Shown here: positions 1 through 15,000 of the stretch, one piece after another | Layout of the letters: every line of letters starts with the position of its first letter | Numbering within the stretch: position 1 is the stretch's first letter | Assembly (NCBI GenBank): GCA_002753135.1 | Contig: PDZV01000029.1 | Coordinates: 1-48,552, forward strand | Reading direction: 5' to 3' | Origin: Magnetococcales bacterium WMHbinv6 | GTDB lineage: Bacteria > Pseudomonadota > Magnetococcia > Magnetococcales > Magnetaquicoccaceae | Length of the DNA stretch: 48,552 bases | The notes under the pieces: generated by a model | The model's input: the letters and a program-made list of their open reading frames with translations, nothing else | Told to the model about the DNA's origin: nothing | Databases searched by the model: none | Program-made: the position numbers and the translations under genes

Positions 1-3000
1 CTGGCACCGCCATAGTTATTCGCTGCATCCAACTCTGGGTCATGAATCGCCAGAGATGGGTTCAACGTCACTGTGGTACCACCCTCAACAAAGGTCGGAG
101 AGGCTGTTCCAAACACCCGCAACTCGTTCAGACCACCACTGGCCCCCCAAAAATTCAGTACATTGAACTGAACATATCGTCCTTCAGCAGCGGGAATGCT
201 CAGCGTAGTAACCGGAAGCGTTGCACCGGCTGGCAACACCAAATGCTGCTGACTGCCAGAGGTGGAATAGACTTCATTCAGCTCAGCATCCAGAATTTGC
301 AATGTCCAATCACGGGTAGTCCGATCATTGGACCCACCGTTATGGGTATCCAGAAACTCTATCTTGTCGATGCTGTACATCTGTGCCAGATCAATGCGCG
401 CCCAACCACCTTGCCCTTCAGGTGTCAACCAATAGTCGCTGGGATTGGCTGGTTCCGAGTAAAAACCGTCGACAATATTGTCGGGGGTGAAATCTGTGCC
501 ATAACTTGGACCACTTACGCTTTTACCCAAAGCAACATTCACTGAACTGAACTGCGCAGCCTGATTGGCAACAACGTTGTCTGCGCTCACCATCACACCA
601 ACCGTATGGGTTACCATCTGGACACCGCCCGAACCCTGATCCCCCATATTGCCATCTTCAAACATGAAATCAATTTTAACCAACTGCTCGACTGGATCAA
701 CATGTGAATTGGTATACTGGATCAAGGGTAAAATGGAGTTTACCAGCGCCGTGGTGGCATTGCTGTTGAAAGTAACCGCCAAGAAACCGTTGCTGTTATT
801 GTCAACCGCACCAATCACCAACCCGTCGTAGCTTAACGCCTCCCCCTCCGTCAAAGGCGACAACAAACCAGAGGCAGAAAAATGGTCATCGGCATTGAAT
901 TCGCCATGACGACCTACCACCAGGCTGGCACCGCCATAGCTGTTAACGGCATCCAGTTCAGGATCATGAATGGCCAACGTGTTATCCAGGGTAACCGCAG
1001 AACCGTTTTCAACAAAGAGAGGCGTCGTATCCGGTGCAAAAACCCTCAGTTCACTTAGGCCACCACCATAACCCCAGTAACTATCGATAGAGAAACGAAC
1101 ATATTGACCCGCTGTATCAGCAACATCCACTGAAGAAATCAAAAGATTGCCGCCTGCAGTCTGATCGAGCCCCAGGAATGATCCCTGCAGGGTATCCACC
1201 ACCGTAAGAGAAGCATCAAGAATTTCAATTGTCCAATTCTGCGTTGCCCGATCGTTGTTGCCCCCATTATGAGTGTTGACCAATTCAATACGACCAATGG
1301 GCATGACCTGGCCCAAATCGATGGTGGCTGAACCGGTTGCATAACTGGGTGCCAACCAATAGTCGCCACTTTCATTTGTCGAATCGTCGACAATCAGGGA
1401 CGGGGAATAAACGGCATTATTATCAATAGCTATACCAGTAACGCTTGCATCCAGCGCCAGATTTTGGTCTGCAGGATAATGCTGAGAATGCATCACCGGA
1501 GCATCGTTTACGGAAACCACCGTGACCGGCACAGTGACCGGATTTGCAGAACGCAACCCTTCTGCATCCTCTGCAACCACCGTGAAAGCATCTGCAGCTC
1601 CTGCAAAGCCTGCTGCGGGCAACCAATAGGCTTTATGCATGGCATCGATGGTATCATTCTCACCAGCGATAAAATTGGTAGCGGAATCAATATCGCTGCC
1701 AATGCGCAACGTACCAGAGGTCACACTTTTCACCACAAAGGCGGTCACCCCTGCATTGTCCGCAGCATTACTGTTATTCAACAAGGTACTGAGCGTGAAC
1801 ACATTCTGGCTGTCTTCACCGACTTCAATAGTGTTTGTTATGCTGCTTAAAGTCGGTGCTGTATTAAACACACTTTGCAGGGTATAACTACCGAATTGGC
1901 CGTGCAATATCTGCGCATCGAGGAAATAGGTGCCAGAGGTCTGAGGCGTAAAATTAATTTCTGCTGGTTCATCAGTGCCAAAATTATCTGACAGTATCTG
2001 ACCTGTTGCATCACGGAGAAACAGGTGTGCGATCGTGTTGGGATAGGTTGTACCCATACGATAGGTGTAGATCTCCTCAGCCTGCAAGGAAACGGCATAC
2101 CAATCACTATCGCCAGCATAGTTGATCACCCCATTAAGGCTCATGCCGAGTGCCAGGCTCTCTGCTGTATCCGTACCAAAGTTGGAGTCAACCCGCAAAA
2201 CGTTACTGGCTGTTGTCTCGGTGATCCCTATTCCGTCACCATAGCTTGCCACCACCCGCACATACCCCATTTCAATCGGCATATCGGGGTTGTTGGCCAG
2301 AGATTGTGCATACGGCATGGTTATGGTTGCAGAAGAGAGACCGGCATTGCTCGTTACCGTCGTGGCAAAACCGCCTTCCGTGTACCAACTGATACCATTT
2401 GGTGACTCCTGCAACTGATAAGTGACCGAACCATTGGGCAGTCCATCGGCATCACTCAGTTGGCTGTTGATGGTCATGAGCGCATTATCATCGAGGCTGA
2501 TTGACACCAAACCACTCGGCTGATGGTCCAACATGCCGGCATTGTTCAATTTGATCAACACCGCATGCGAACCGTTGCCCGTATCGGTACTCATCACCCC
2601 TGAACCGGGATCCAGATCAGCCGTGCCGCTCACCATTCCGGTGACATAGATATTGCCGGAGCTGTCGACAGCAATGTTGCCCGCAATATCCGATTCCGCT
2701 CCACCAAAGGAACGCGCCCACACCGAGCGGCCATCATGATCCAATTTGGCGACAAAAATATCACTACTGCCACCATTGCTGTACAACGTCTGGCCCAGGT
2801 TGGCCTGACCAGTATAGGTACCGGTAAGATAAAACTCACCGTTACTGTCCATGGTCATGGCAAGATTGCTCACGCCATTCACCTGGTACTGGCGGGTCCA
2901 TTGTTCGTTGCCACTCGGATCCAGGTTTTCAAAAAACAGTCTGCCATCGGAAGTGTGACCCAGCAGATACATATTCCCCGACTTGTTGATCGCCAGATCC

Positions 3001-6000
3001 GATACCCAGGCAGCGGTCATCTCTGCGCTGCCATTGTTCAGATTATCGACAGTCTGATACCAGTGGCTGCTGCCATCTGCAGAAATTTTTTCCACAAACG
3101 GCAGAATCATGCCGACATTGTTATCGTAGTGATTACCCACCACGATCATGTTATTGGCTTTGTCAAATTGTACCGACTGAATCCGGTCTGCACCCGACGT
3201 ATTGATTGATCCATCTGTGGTCATCACACTGTCGGACAAAACAGAGCCATCGGTGGCCATTACCGACAAATGGGCACTCTCACCGGAAATGGTGCGGAAC
3301 ATGTCATCGGACGTTGCCGAACCCCAACCTACCTGCACCCCTGAGTCATTGATGCGAGCGATCCGACCACTATTGTCTGCACTGTCGCCAAAATGCTGTG
3401 CCCACAGCAAGTTGCCATTGGTGTCATATTTTTCGACAAACAGATCCACGCCACCATGGCTGCTCACCTGTTTGCCTTGTCCGGCACCGGAATTGAGAAT
3501 GCCAGAAAAGAGTCCTGAAACATACAAATAGCTGCTTGACCCTTCGGTTACCAGATTCACTCCGGTCACCATGGACATACCACTTTCAGCCGCAACGACA
3601 CTGCTCCAGGTGCCTGAGTTGGCAAAACCTTCGACAAAACCGTTACCAGTAATGGTTTCTGGCAGATTGACCCCCGGAGGAACCATCACCGAACCGTCGT
3701 AGCCACCCACCATAAAGAGCTGCCCGGAACCAACCGCCAGATCCATGCCCCAGGAGTTGCCCGCTGCCGTACCATTGGCAGCATGGTTGACCGCCCACCC
3801 AATTTGACCACTCTCTGGCACCGCACCCGGGTTCAGGGTTACCATGGCCGATTGATCGGACCATTCCTTTCCGTCAAAGCCTTGCCAACTGAACTGCGCG
3901 GGCACACTCCATCCGGCATTGGGCACAAATACCAGCTCATTGAGATCCGCCAGAGCAATCTCCTGATTGGCCACGACCGCTACCCCGTTAAGCTGCAGCT
4001 GACCTGCTGTACCCTGTGGCAATTGGGTAATCTTGATCCTGGAGAGCAGATCGCCATCCATATCATAGCTGCGGTTGCTGAAGGCATCGGCCCTGAAACG
4101 GAACCAGTCGCTGGCATTACCTGCACGGCTGAAATCGTGTACCTCTGGGGCATGATTGATCCAGGTCACCACTTCGGTCTGATCGCTGATTAAATCAAAA
4201 AGATCTTCACCGTTGTCAAACACTTCGACTCGAATTGAACGCCCGATGTCAGAGGCGGTAATCACATATTCGGCCTGGTTGTTATTGGGATTGAACAGTT
4301 CATACCAGGAGCCATCACTGTCTTGATATTCCCAGTAATAAGCGGGCAAAATCGCATCCCCCTCAATACCATGCAACAAGGTGACGGCTGACAATGTCTC
4401 CCCTACGATAGGGGTGCCGTGCAAATAGACAACATCATTCGGGTTGGCGTCATACAGATTGCCGCTACCACCCTCCAGCTTGACGACAAACATTTGCTCG
4501 TTGTAACCGGTATCGCCAACTTTCAGTACACCGTCGTAATTGGTACCGCCGATCATCACCTGACCAGAAACACTACCGGTCATCACCAGATTGCCAAGAC
4601 TGTCCACCAGCAGATCGTTGATCCGACTCTCACCCCCTTGAATCACATTCTGCCACAGCTGTTCGCCTTCAAAATTAAACGCCATGGCAACGGCATGATT
4701 GAAACCATCGGTGACACTGGAGTTGTTGCTACCCCCCAACATCAGACCTGATTCGGTCAATACCAGCGAAAGCTGGCTGTCCATGTTGATGCTGTCGTCA
4801 TCTACCCCAAAAGCAGAGGCCCAGGTAACGGTCCCGCTACTGTCCAGACGGGCGATAAAAATTTTGTGACCACCGCTGGTATCGCTGATCGTATGGCCAT
4901 CCAGAGAACCGTCATCAAAATGAATCGACCCGGCAAAGGTACCTGCCACATAAATATTGCCTGCCGTATCGGTGACCAATTCGCTCGCTGTGACAGCGGC
5001 TCCGGTAAAATTCTGACTCCAGGCAATGGTACCCGTGGACAGATCAATGGCGGTGACCAAAGCATGGCCACTGCTCAAAGAGGTGGCTTGCTGCCCGACA
5101 ACAAACAGATGACCGGCATGATCCAGGGTTACCCCTTCAATCGATTGATTCACCGACCAGGCAATGTTGATATCCGCGCCGCCTGTAGCAAGACCCGTAT
5201 TGGAATCAATGGAATGGGCAAAAAGATGTTGCGGCAGTGTGCCATCCGTATTCAGCGTCTGCCCCTGTGTCAGGCCAAAAACCAGCGAAACGTTGCCGTT
5301 GACCAGAATGACACCACCATCCTGATTATCGGCATCGCCCACCGCTTTGGCCCAAAGGATATCGCCGGTAGCAGCATCGGTTTTGATCACATAAAGATCA
5401 TTGGATGCCCGCCCTGTGGCACTGGTCAAAGCGCTGCTCACATCGGCAACACCATTGTCGTCCACATCCAAAGAACCGGCAAAACGCCCCACTTGATAGA
5501 GATAATCGTGGCCATTTTCTGTAGAAACGGTCACACTGCCCGCATCCACATGCCCACTGCCCAATTGCTGGATGGTGTTGGCCCACTGCAATTGCCCGGT
5601 TGTATCCACTTTTTCCAGGAATGCCCCATCCGCACCACTGCGCAGCAAGGGATAATCATCAAACGTGGCATCCAGATCCACATGGCCATGGAAACTGCCG
5701 GTTACATACACATTATCCTGGCTGTCGATGGCCAAATTTTCCCCTTCCGCCCCGCCATTCCACACGTTGCGGCTGACGTTGGCCCAGGAAACAGACTCCA
5801 GCAAGGCAACCGTCAGAGTAAAGGTATCGGAAACGGCTAAACCCGCATTATCTTGCGCCGTTATCGTAATATCAATACTGCCACTCTCTAAAGGAGCCTC
5901 ACCGGAAAAATACATTCCATCCGTGCTACTGAACTGCAACCAGCTCGGCAACGCACCACCATCGCTCAACGTCGCCGAATAGCTCAAACCATCGCCAAAA

Positions 6001-9000
6001 CTGCTATCAGGATCGGTGAAACTATCCCAAGACGGGCTGAAAGAGATCGCTTTACCAAGAAAAACAGTTTGGTCAGCGATGGCGTTTTCGACTACCGGGG
6101 CATCGTTGGCGTTCTCAATCTGCAAAGTAAAGCTGGTCTCTATTGCGGCCCCGCTTTCATCTGTCGCTGTCACCACGAAGGCATAACCACCAATAGACAA
6201 ATCACTGGCCGATGCCGTCAACACACCATCCAGCAGTTGGAACGAGGCAGGCAAAGAGGAACCGTTCAAGGTGACGACATAGCTTAACGTGTCGCCATGC
6301 GTCTGATCCGTATCATAAAAATAACCATTCAGATCCAACGAAAACGCCTCATGTTCCAGCAAAGTCAAGGTACCGACTTCGCTCAACAACTCTGGCGTGG
6401 AATTGACATAAATCTGCAAGAAGTCAAAAGCACTGGCGCCGCCTTGGTCGGTTGCCGTCAGTTTGATGTCAACGGCACCAGAATCGGTGGAGGTGGGTGT
6501 ACCGCTGAACGTACTGGTTTCCGAATCAAAATGCAGCCAGGAAGGCAACGCCTCACCGGTAATCAACGACAAGTCATAACTCAGCGTATCACCCGCATCT
6601 TCGTCGGAAAAAATATTCATTCCGGCAAAGCTGAAACTGAAAAATTGCCCAGGCGAAGCAGAAAGTGATTCGTCAGACAAAGAGTCCACGACAACCGGTG
6701 CATGGTTGACAGCAGAGACGCTCAAGGTGAAGGTGCCAACAGCAGAGGCCCCGGCGCTATCGGTGGCCACAACCTCCACTTGCCAAGATCCGGCAGCCGT
6801 CGGCGTTCCGACAAAGGTGCCGCTTTCCGCATCAAAACCTAACCAACTTGGCAGCGAAACGCCACCGGTTGCCGATTGCACCGACAAGGTCAATTGATCG
6901 TTGGCATCAATATCGGTAAAAGCACCCGATGGTACATTGAACAACAGATATTCGTCCTGTGTGCCATAAACCGTCTCGAACAGATCCTGCTGCACAACCG
7001 GCGCATCGTTGACATCATTCACCGTCACGGTAAAGATGGCATACGATTTTTCGCCATGTTTATCTGTCACCTGCACCTTGATGTCATAGCTGCCGACATC
7101 ATCATTGCTCAGTGTGGCCGCATTGCTGAAGGTCTGGGTAGAGGCATCAAAAGCCAACCAGGATGGCAAAGGCAGCGCGTTGCCATTGCCATCCACACCC
7201 AGGCTGCTGGCCACATAGGTCAGATAATCCCCATAAGCAATATCTGCATCACTGAAAGCGCTGCTGACCGAAAAAGAGAAGCTGCCTTCGCTGCTGTTTT
7301 GCGCCACCGTTTGGTTGGCAATCAGGGTATCCAAGGTAGGAGCGTGGTTGGGATGCACCACCTCCAGGGTAAACGTTTCGCTGACCGAAAGGTTACCTTT
7401 ATCGGTTGCCGTGACCTTGATGCTGAGGGGTGTCGTCGTCGGATCGCTCGGTGTACCACTGAAAGAGAGAGAGGCCGCATCAAACTTCAACCAACTCGGC
7501 AAAGCCGTGCCGTCCGCCAGGGTTGCGGTGATGGTCAATTGATCGCCAGCATTGGGGTCGGTAAAGGATCCCGAGGCCAATTTGAACAGAGAAGCGACAT
7601 CTTCCGTCCACGACTGATTCGCCGCTTGAATGGCCAATACCGGCGCTTTGTTGGTTACCGGTACATTCAAGGTGAAGGCATCGGCCACCGCAAGGTTACC
7701 ACCGTCGGTGGCGGTCACTTTGATCACATAACTGCCGGACACCGCTCCCGATGTGGTGCTGAACTGGGCCGTAGAAGCGTTGAAGGTCAACCAGGAGGGT
7801 ACCCCGGAAACACTCAAATTCAGCGTCCCATAACTGCCGCTGTCACTGTCGGCAAAAAGGGAGGTAAGCGACAAGGCATTCAAAGTGCTGGTCAGATCGG
7901 TCGCCCCTTCCACGACGGTCACCAGCTTGGGCAAAACCGTGCTGGTGCGTGTCGGAGCATGGTTTACCGCGTTGACAGTAATATCAAAATTACCAGAAAT
8001 CGCCGCACTGGAACTATCGGTCGCCGTCACCTTGATGTTGTAGGTTCCTGCCGCGATGCTGGCCGTGCTGGCGGCAGTAAAAGAACGGGTGTTGGCGTCA
8101 AATACCAATCCACTGGGCAAGACGGAACCATCTTGCAAGGTTGCGGTATAGGTCAGCTTGTCGCCAAGATCGACATCGGTAAAAGCTTTGGCATTCAACT
8201 GATAGATAAAAGGCGAACCCTGGGTAAATGATTTATTGAGCAGCAAAGCGCCGTCCACCGTCGGCGCATGGTTGACATGATCCACCGTCAGGGTAAAGGT
8301 ATCAGAAACCTTCAGCCCACCGCTATCGGTCGCCGTGACCTTGATACCGATCACCTCGGCCTTGCCACCACTGCCAGCCAAACCGGTAAAGGTCTGTGTG
8401 CTGCTGTTGTAGGTCAACCAGGTCGGCAGGGAACCACCGGTCAGGGAACTGACGGTGTAGGTAAGGGTATCTCCCGCATTCTGATCAGTAAAATGGGCAA
8501 TCGGCAACACAAAACTGTAGGCACCTGAGGCCACATCGTCCGTGGCGTGCGGTGCCGTCAACGCCACAGCGTTGTTGATGGTCGGCGCAAAATTGACTGC
8601 TTTGACAGTCAACTCAAATTGGCTGGTCGAAAAGAGTTTGTTGGTATCATCCAAAGCAGTCAACTGAATGTGAAATGTACCGCTGGTCGTCGGTTTGCCG
8701 GTAAAAGTACCGGTGGTACCATCAAACTGCAGTCCGACCGTGCTTAACGCACTGCCATCGCTCAACTGCGCCGACAAGAGCAGTTTATCGCCCGGATCGA
8801 CAATAAAGGTCTTGCTGTCCAACTTGAAACGCAGGGTATCGGCCTCTTTGAACTCCAAGCCGCTCAACTGACTGGCGATTGTCTTTTCGGGATTGACGGT
8901 CGGGGCATGGGCGATGCTCTTCACATCCAGCAAAAAGACGTCGGATACTTTGGCTCCAGCCGTATCAGTAGCCGTTATCTTGATATTCAAGGTGCCTGTA

Positions 9001-12000
9001 TCGGTGCGGGTTGGTGTACCGCTCAGGGTGCGGGTATCGGCATCAAAATGCAGCCAGGAGGGCAGGTTACCTGAACCCGTACCGGAAAGACGCACACTCA
9101 TGGCCAGCGTGTCGCCCGTATCGGCATCGGCAAAGGTGCCAGAAGGAATTTGCAAGAAGAAACTGGAACCTTCCGTCGCGGTTTTGTCGCTAATGTGTGT
9201 GGTAAGAGTCGGCGTGGTGTTGACCCGCAACACATCCAGATTCACCAAAGTGGAAGCGGCGCTGCCCATACTGTCGGTAGCGGTCACTTTAAGCAGCAGA
9301 TTACCCATCTGCCCCATTTCGGTCGGCATACCAAACAGGGTTCCGGTCTCCGTATCCAACGACAACCAGGAAGGACGTGCCACCTCAGCCCCGTTGACAA
9401 TTTGCGCCACCGTATAGGTCAGTTTGTCGCCATATTTGCTGTCAATATCGCTGAACGCCTCTGCCACCTTCAAGGAAAAGGATTGATTCAGCGTGGCTTT
9501 TTGCGCTGTCAAGGAACCGGAGCGATAGGTCGGGGCATCGTTGCTGTTGAGAACGGTAAAATCGATCACTTCGCTGCTGGTAAACTTACCCGCTTTGGCC
9601 GTCACCAGGAGGGCCACCGACCCCACATCGTTGTTGCCCGGTGTACCGGTAAACAGGCCGGTATCTTTGTCCAATTTCAACCAACTCGGCAAAGTGCTCT
9701 TGTCGAGCGTGGATACGGACCACTCTTTGACGCCGCCGCTTAAATTGAACAGGGTTTGCGGCACCTGGAAGCTGAAACGGGAACCTTGCACGGCAACCGG
9801 ATTGTAGGGATCTTCGCTGGTATTGAAGATACCGCTGGTATCCGTCCCCAAGCCGGATAACGTACCCAGAAAATGACGCCAGGCAGCATCACCGGTTACC
9901 ACGGAACTCCCTTTGCCCACCGATTGCAGATAGCTGGAGGCTGCCGCAGTAAAGGTGTCCGGGGTCAGATTGAAATTCAGTTGCTGGTTGGCAGAGGCGG
10001 TCAATACGGCTGATTCAATCGTGATGCCGTTTTCTGCATTGGCATCCGCATCCAAACTCTGCAACAAACGCAGCATATTGGTAATACCAGCCAGATTGCT
10101 GGACCCGGCCAGATCAACCGGAGTGATCACACTGTCGACCGAGGCGGTGCCCAACGAGATGCCACCGATAGCGAAAGAGACCGTATCGGTAGAGGTGTTG
10201 TAAGCAAAGGCACCATTGCTGTCGGTCACCCCGCTATGGGTGATCACACCGAGGGCATTTTTTGTGGTATAGCTGATACCTACCACTTTACTGTCCAGGA
10301 AAATACCCGACAAACTGTCGGCCACCTGCAGACGGAAACTGTCAGCAATAGAGAGGTCATCACTGGTATTGGCAATGCCATCTGCCCCTTTGTCGGTTGC
10401 CGTCACCTTGATATAGGTGGAGCCCAAAGAGACGGAAGAGTCAGGAGTGCCGCTGAAAGTCAGCGTCGAGGCGTCAAAGGTCAACCAGGAGGGCAAAGAG
10501 GAGCCATCCAGGTTGGTGGCGGTAACGGTCAACTTGTCGTTCAGATCCGGATCGGAGAAAGTATTGGCCGTCAATTTGTAGCTGAACGCCGAGCCACGCA
10601 CCACCCCTTGATTCTGCAGGGAATGGTTCATCACAGGGGCATCGTTGACGTTATTGACTTGAATGGTGAAGGTGGTTGCCGTGCTGGCACCAACCGAATC
10701 GGTTGCTACCAGGCGCAAATTCCAGGTTCCCACTTGATCATTGCCCGGATCCCCGCTGATGGTGCGGGTTTCGGTATCAAATGACAACCAGGAGTAGCTG
10801 CTCGGTAACGGGTCACCATTGGGCAAGGTCAAAGTATAGTGCAGCGCATCCCCGGTCGCCAGATCGGCATCGCTGAAGGTGTTTTCGGCAAATTGATAAA
10901 AGAGCGATGTGCCCTGATCGATCGGATTAATGGCAATGCTATTGGCCAGCGTGGGCGCGGCGTTGGAATCGACCACCTGCACGGTAAACAGATCATAGGC
11001 CTTATCACCATGGGCATCGGTGGCCGTGATGGTAATGTTGGCACTGCCCGTGCTGGTTGGTGTACCGCTGAAAATACCGGTATCTGCATCAAAGTGAAGC
11101 CAACTGGGCGTATCGGCAGCAAGGGTGACACTATCCCCGCTGTCGGGATCGAGAAACATGTTCGCGTCCAACTGCAGGAAAAAGTTTCTGTCCTTGACAA
11201 TCCGCAACAGATCGGTCTGATCGGCCACCGGGTTGACCAGAACTGGCGCATGGTTGCTGCTGTTGGTCACCGTAATGTCAAACAAATTGGCGACCGAAGC
11301 ACCACGACTGTCCGTTGCCGTCAATTTGATATGCCACACACCGGAATCGTCATGGATGGTCGGGGTGGTACCATCCACCACTGCCACGGTCGGCGTACCG
11401 AACAGAGTCTGCGTGGCCGCATCAAAATGGAGCCAACTGCTGTTGCTGCTGCCCAGGTCGGTGCTGACACCATCATGCAGCCACTCTGCCTTATAGGTCA
11501 GCGTATCGCCACTGTCGCTGTCCTGAAACGTTCCTGCCAAAGAACGGGTCAACGTTTCGCCAGCCTCTTTCGAAAAGTCGCTGACAGATTGACTGACCGT
11601 CGGGGTATGGTTGGGCGGCAAAACATTCAGGGTAATGGTATCGGAAATTGTCGCCCCATGGCTGTCGGTGGCGGTAATCCGAATATCCATCTGTCCCAGC
11701 GTGCTGTTTTGTTCGGTGGGACCAGAGGCATCGGTATAAAAACGGCGCGTGGCCGCATCAAAATGCAACCAGGAGGGCAAATCACTGCCGTTACTCAATT
11801 TTGCACTGTAGCTTAAGCTATCGCCAAACAGCGAATCTGCATCCGCAAAATGATCCTTCGGCACAACAAACTGAAATGCCGTTCCTTGCGTGACCACCGG
11901 GACATTGATCGGGCTGGCGTCGTTGATTTCCGGGGTATCATTGGCGTTGTTGATGGTCAAGGTAAAGGTATCGCTGGCCAGGGCGCTGCGCGGATCATGG

Positions 12001-15000
12001 GCTGTCACGGTAATGGCCATCGTCGCCCGATTGTTGCTGGCATCGATGGTCAGCAGCGATAAATCGTCACTGCCCGGCTTGCCATAGAAGGAGCCGGAAT
12101 CGGCATCAAAACTCAACCAGGAGGGCAATGCCGCCCCACTCTGTAAAGCCGCCGTCAAAGAGATCCGATAACCGGCGGTATCGGCAAAGGTGGCAGCCGG
12201 AACCGTGAAAAACCAGGCCTTATCCTGTATTGCCACTTGATCGGCCAACGGGGTAGCCAGGTGCAAGGTACTGGCCGGCATCACATGCAAGGTCATCACA
12301 TCGGAAACCGCCAGGCCATACCCGTCGGTTGCCGTCACTTTGACGGTAAAATCTGTTGCTGTCGCCGGAGCCGTTCTGCCACTGTTGACGTTAAAGTTGC
12401 CGGTAGCGGCATCAAAACTGAACCAGGAGGTGGTTGTCGAGGCCAGGTCGCCGCCACCCGTACCCAACAAGGTGGCAGTATAGGTCAGTTTGCCACCCTT
12501 GGTGGGATCCAACAACGCATCTGGATCCTGAAAAAAGGAACCCAGGTTCAACTGGAGCAAATTACGGCTGCTGCCGCTTCCACTCGTACCGGTATCCACC
12601 CAGCGTTCACCGATCGTATTGGCAAGTGTCGGCGCATCATTAAGATTATCCACAATGACGTTCAGCGTCGTACTCACCCGGGCATTGGCCCGATCGGTCG
12701 CCGTCACTTTGACGGCCAGCGTTCCCACATCGGCGTTACCGGGTGTGCCGACAAAGGTGCCGGAACCAGCATTGAAGGTCAACCACGAGGGCAGAGCCGA
12801 TCCATCTGCACGAGTTGCTGTCAGGGTCAAAGCATCCCCACTGGCAACATCCACATCCTGGAAGGTATTGTTTGGCAACTTGAAGAAAAAGGAACTGCCC
12901 TGCGTGGCACGTTTGGCCACCGTCACCGTGGCAGGCGCGGTCGGGGTATGGTTGATGGTCAGCGTAAACAGATCAGAGGCCGACAACGACGCGGTCGCGT
13001 TATCTGTCGCCGTCACTTTCACATTCAAGGTTCCGCTGGCATCGGTCGGCGGCGTACCGATAAAGGTGCGGGTTGCCGCATTGAACTGCAGCCAACTCGG
13101 CAATGCCGAACCATCCGCCAGGGTTGCCGACAGGGTGAGACGGGCATTGGGATCAACCGCCATATCCACATCGGTAAAGGCGTTCACATCCACCGTGTAG
13201 GAAAAACCGCCAGCCGTGCCAATGGTGGCATACTGATCGGCAATCTCCTTGTTCAGAATCGGGGCATCGTTGAGGTTGTTGACCTTCAGATCAAAGGTGT
13301 CGGAGGCAATCGCCCCATCCTTGTCCGTTGCCTTGACCATAATGGAAAGCGTACCCACATTGGCGTTGACAGGTGTACCGATAAAGGTCATCGACAACGG
13401 ATCAAAGGTCAACCAGGAGGGCAGCGCCGCACCACTGCTCAAGATGGCCGACCATTTCAAGGTATCGCCCACATCGGCATCGGTGAAGGTTCCCCGATCC
13501 AGGGCAAAGACGAAGGGAGTGCCTTGGGTCGCCTCTTTGTCAGCCAACTCCTTGCCGACGACCAGAGTCGGTGCCGCATTCTGTGTGCGGATAACCAGAC
13601 TGAAAACATCCGACACTTTTGCTCCGGACTGGTCAGTTGCGGTCACTTTGATGGTATAGGTACCCTTGTCGGCGTCAACCAGTTCATGGGTACTGTAGAA
13701 ACGCCCGGTAGCAGAATCGAATTGAATCCAGCTGGGCAGCGCCGTACCAATGACGGCATAAGAGTAGGTTAACGCATCAACAACCTGGGAACCATTCACC
13801 AGAATGGAATAATTTTTCTCTACATCCGCATCCAGAAAATGAGTGGCCACGGAAAATTCACTAAACACCCCTCCCACATATTCCGACTTGCTGACAATGG
13901 CCTGTTTGAGAACCGGTGCATCGTTGACGTTGGCTACCGTCAAGATGAACTCGTTGGAATCGACTGATATTCCCGCCCAGTCGGTCGCCGTCAGACGCAC
14001 ACGCACCTCTCCCACATCGGCATTACCCGCCGTACCGATCAAGGTATGGGTATCGGCATCAAACGTTAACCAGGCCGGCAAGGCACTGCCAGCCATGGTG
14101 GCAGAAAAGGTCAATTTGTCATTCAGATCTGGATCGGAAAAGGAGGTAACCGGCACCTCGTACAAAAAGAGCTGACCCTGCGTTGGATTGCGATTGGCAT
14201 CGGGTGCTGGAATCGGATTGGCAGTGTCAAAAACAGGTGCCTGGTCAGGTTTGGTAACCAACACCAGCAAATCATCCACTGCACTCAGACCGCTGCTGTC
14301 GGTTACCGTTATGCGCAAACCGACCAACAGCCCAACTTCAGCAGTGGTTGGCTTGGCGGTAATGATCGGGTTGCTGTTGCCGCCAAAAAAGAGCCAGGAG
14401 GGCAACGCCGATCCATCCTGCAAGGTAACCGAATAGCTCAACTGCTCGGTAGAACCGGCAAAATCCATATCCGGATCATGAAAATCGTTGCGCACGGTGG
14501 TGACATCGAACAAGGTCAGCGTCGCCGTCGGATCATCGCTGACCGGAGCCAGTTTGCTGATCAACCCCTCTCCGACAACGGTGGGCGCATCATTGACATT
14601 GGTTACGGTAACGGTAAAACTTTGGTCGGCAAAGATGCCCGCTTGATCGGTCGCCTTGACCCGAATATTCAGGGCACCCACATCGGCATTGGCCGGTGTA
14701 CCGCTGAAGGTACGGGTAGCCGGATCAAAATGGAGCCAGGAGGGCAACGCCGCCCCACTGGTCAACTGGGCACTGTAGGTCAGCGTATCCCCCGCATCCA
14801 CATCTTGAAACTCTGTGGCCGCAAACTGGAACGGAGCCAGTGCCTCTCCTTGCCGGACGGTCAGATTGGACCAGGCATGATCCGGCCCGGTCGGTGCGGT
14901 ATTGAGCGATCTTACATTGACAACAAAGGTATCCGATGCACTCAAACTGGGCGCATTGGCAGGATTGAGCGAATGATCATGGGCGGTGACGGTGACTTCT

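Noticed and set aside
6876-8231. Long plus-strand ORF of 451 codons, and similar ones at 12237-13772 and 4866-5840
   Set aside because: They lie antisense to the uninterrupted giant minus-strand frame, with His/Arg/Gly-rich sequence typical of reverse-complement shadows and no recognisable domain.
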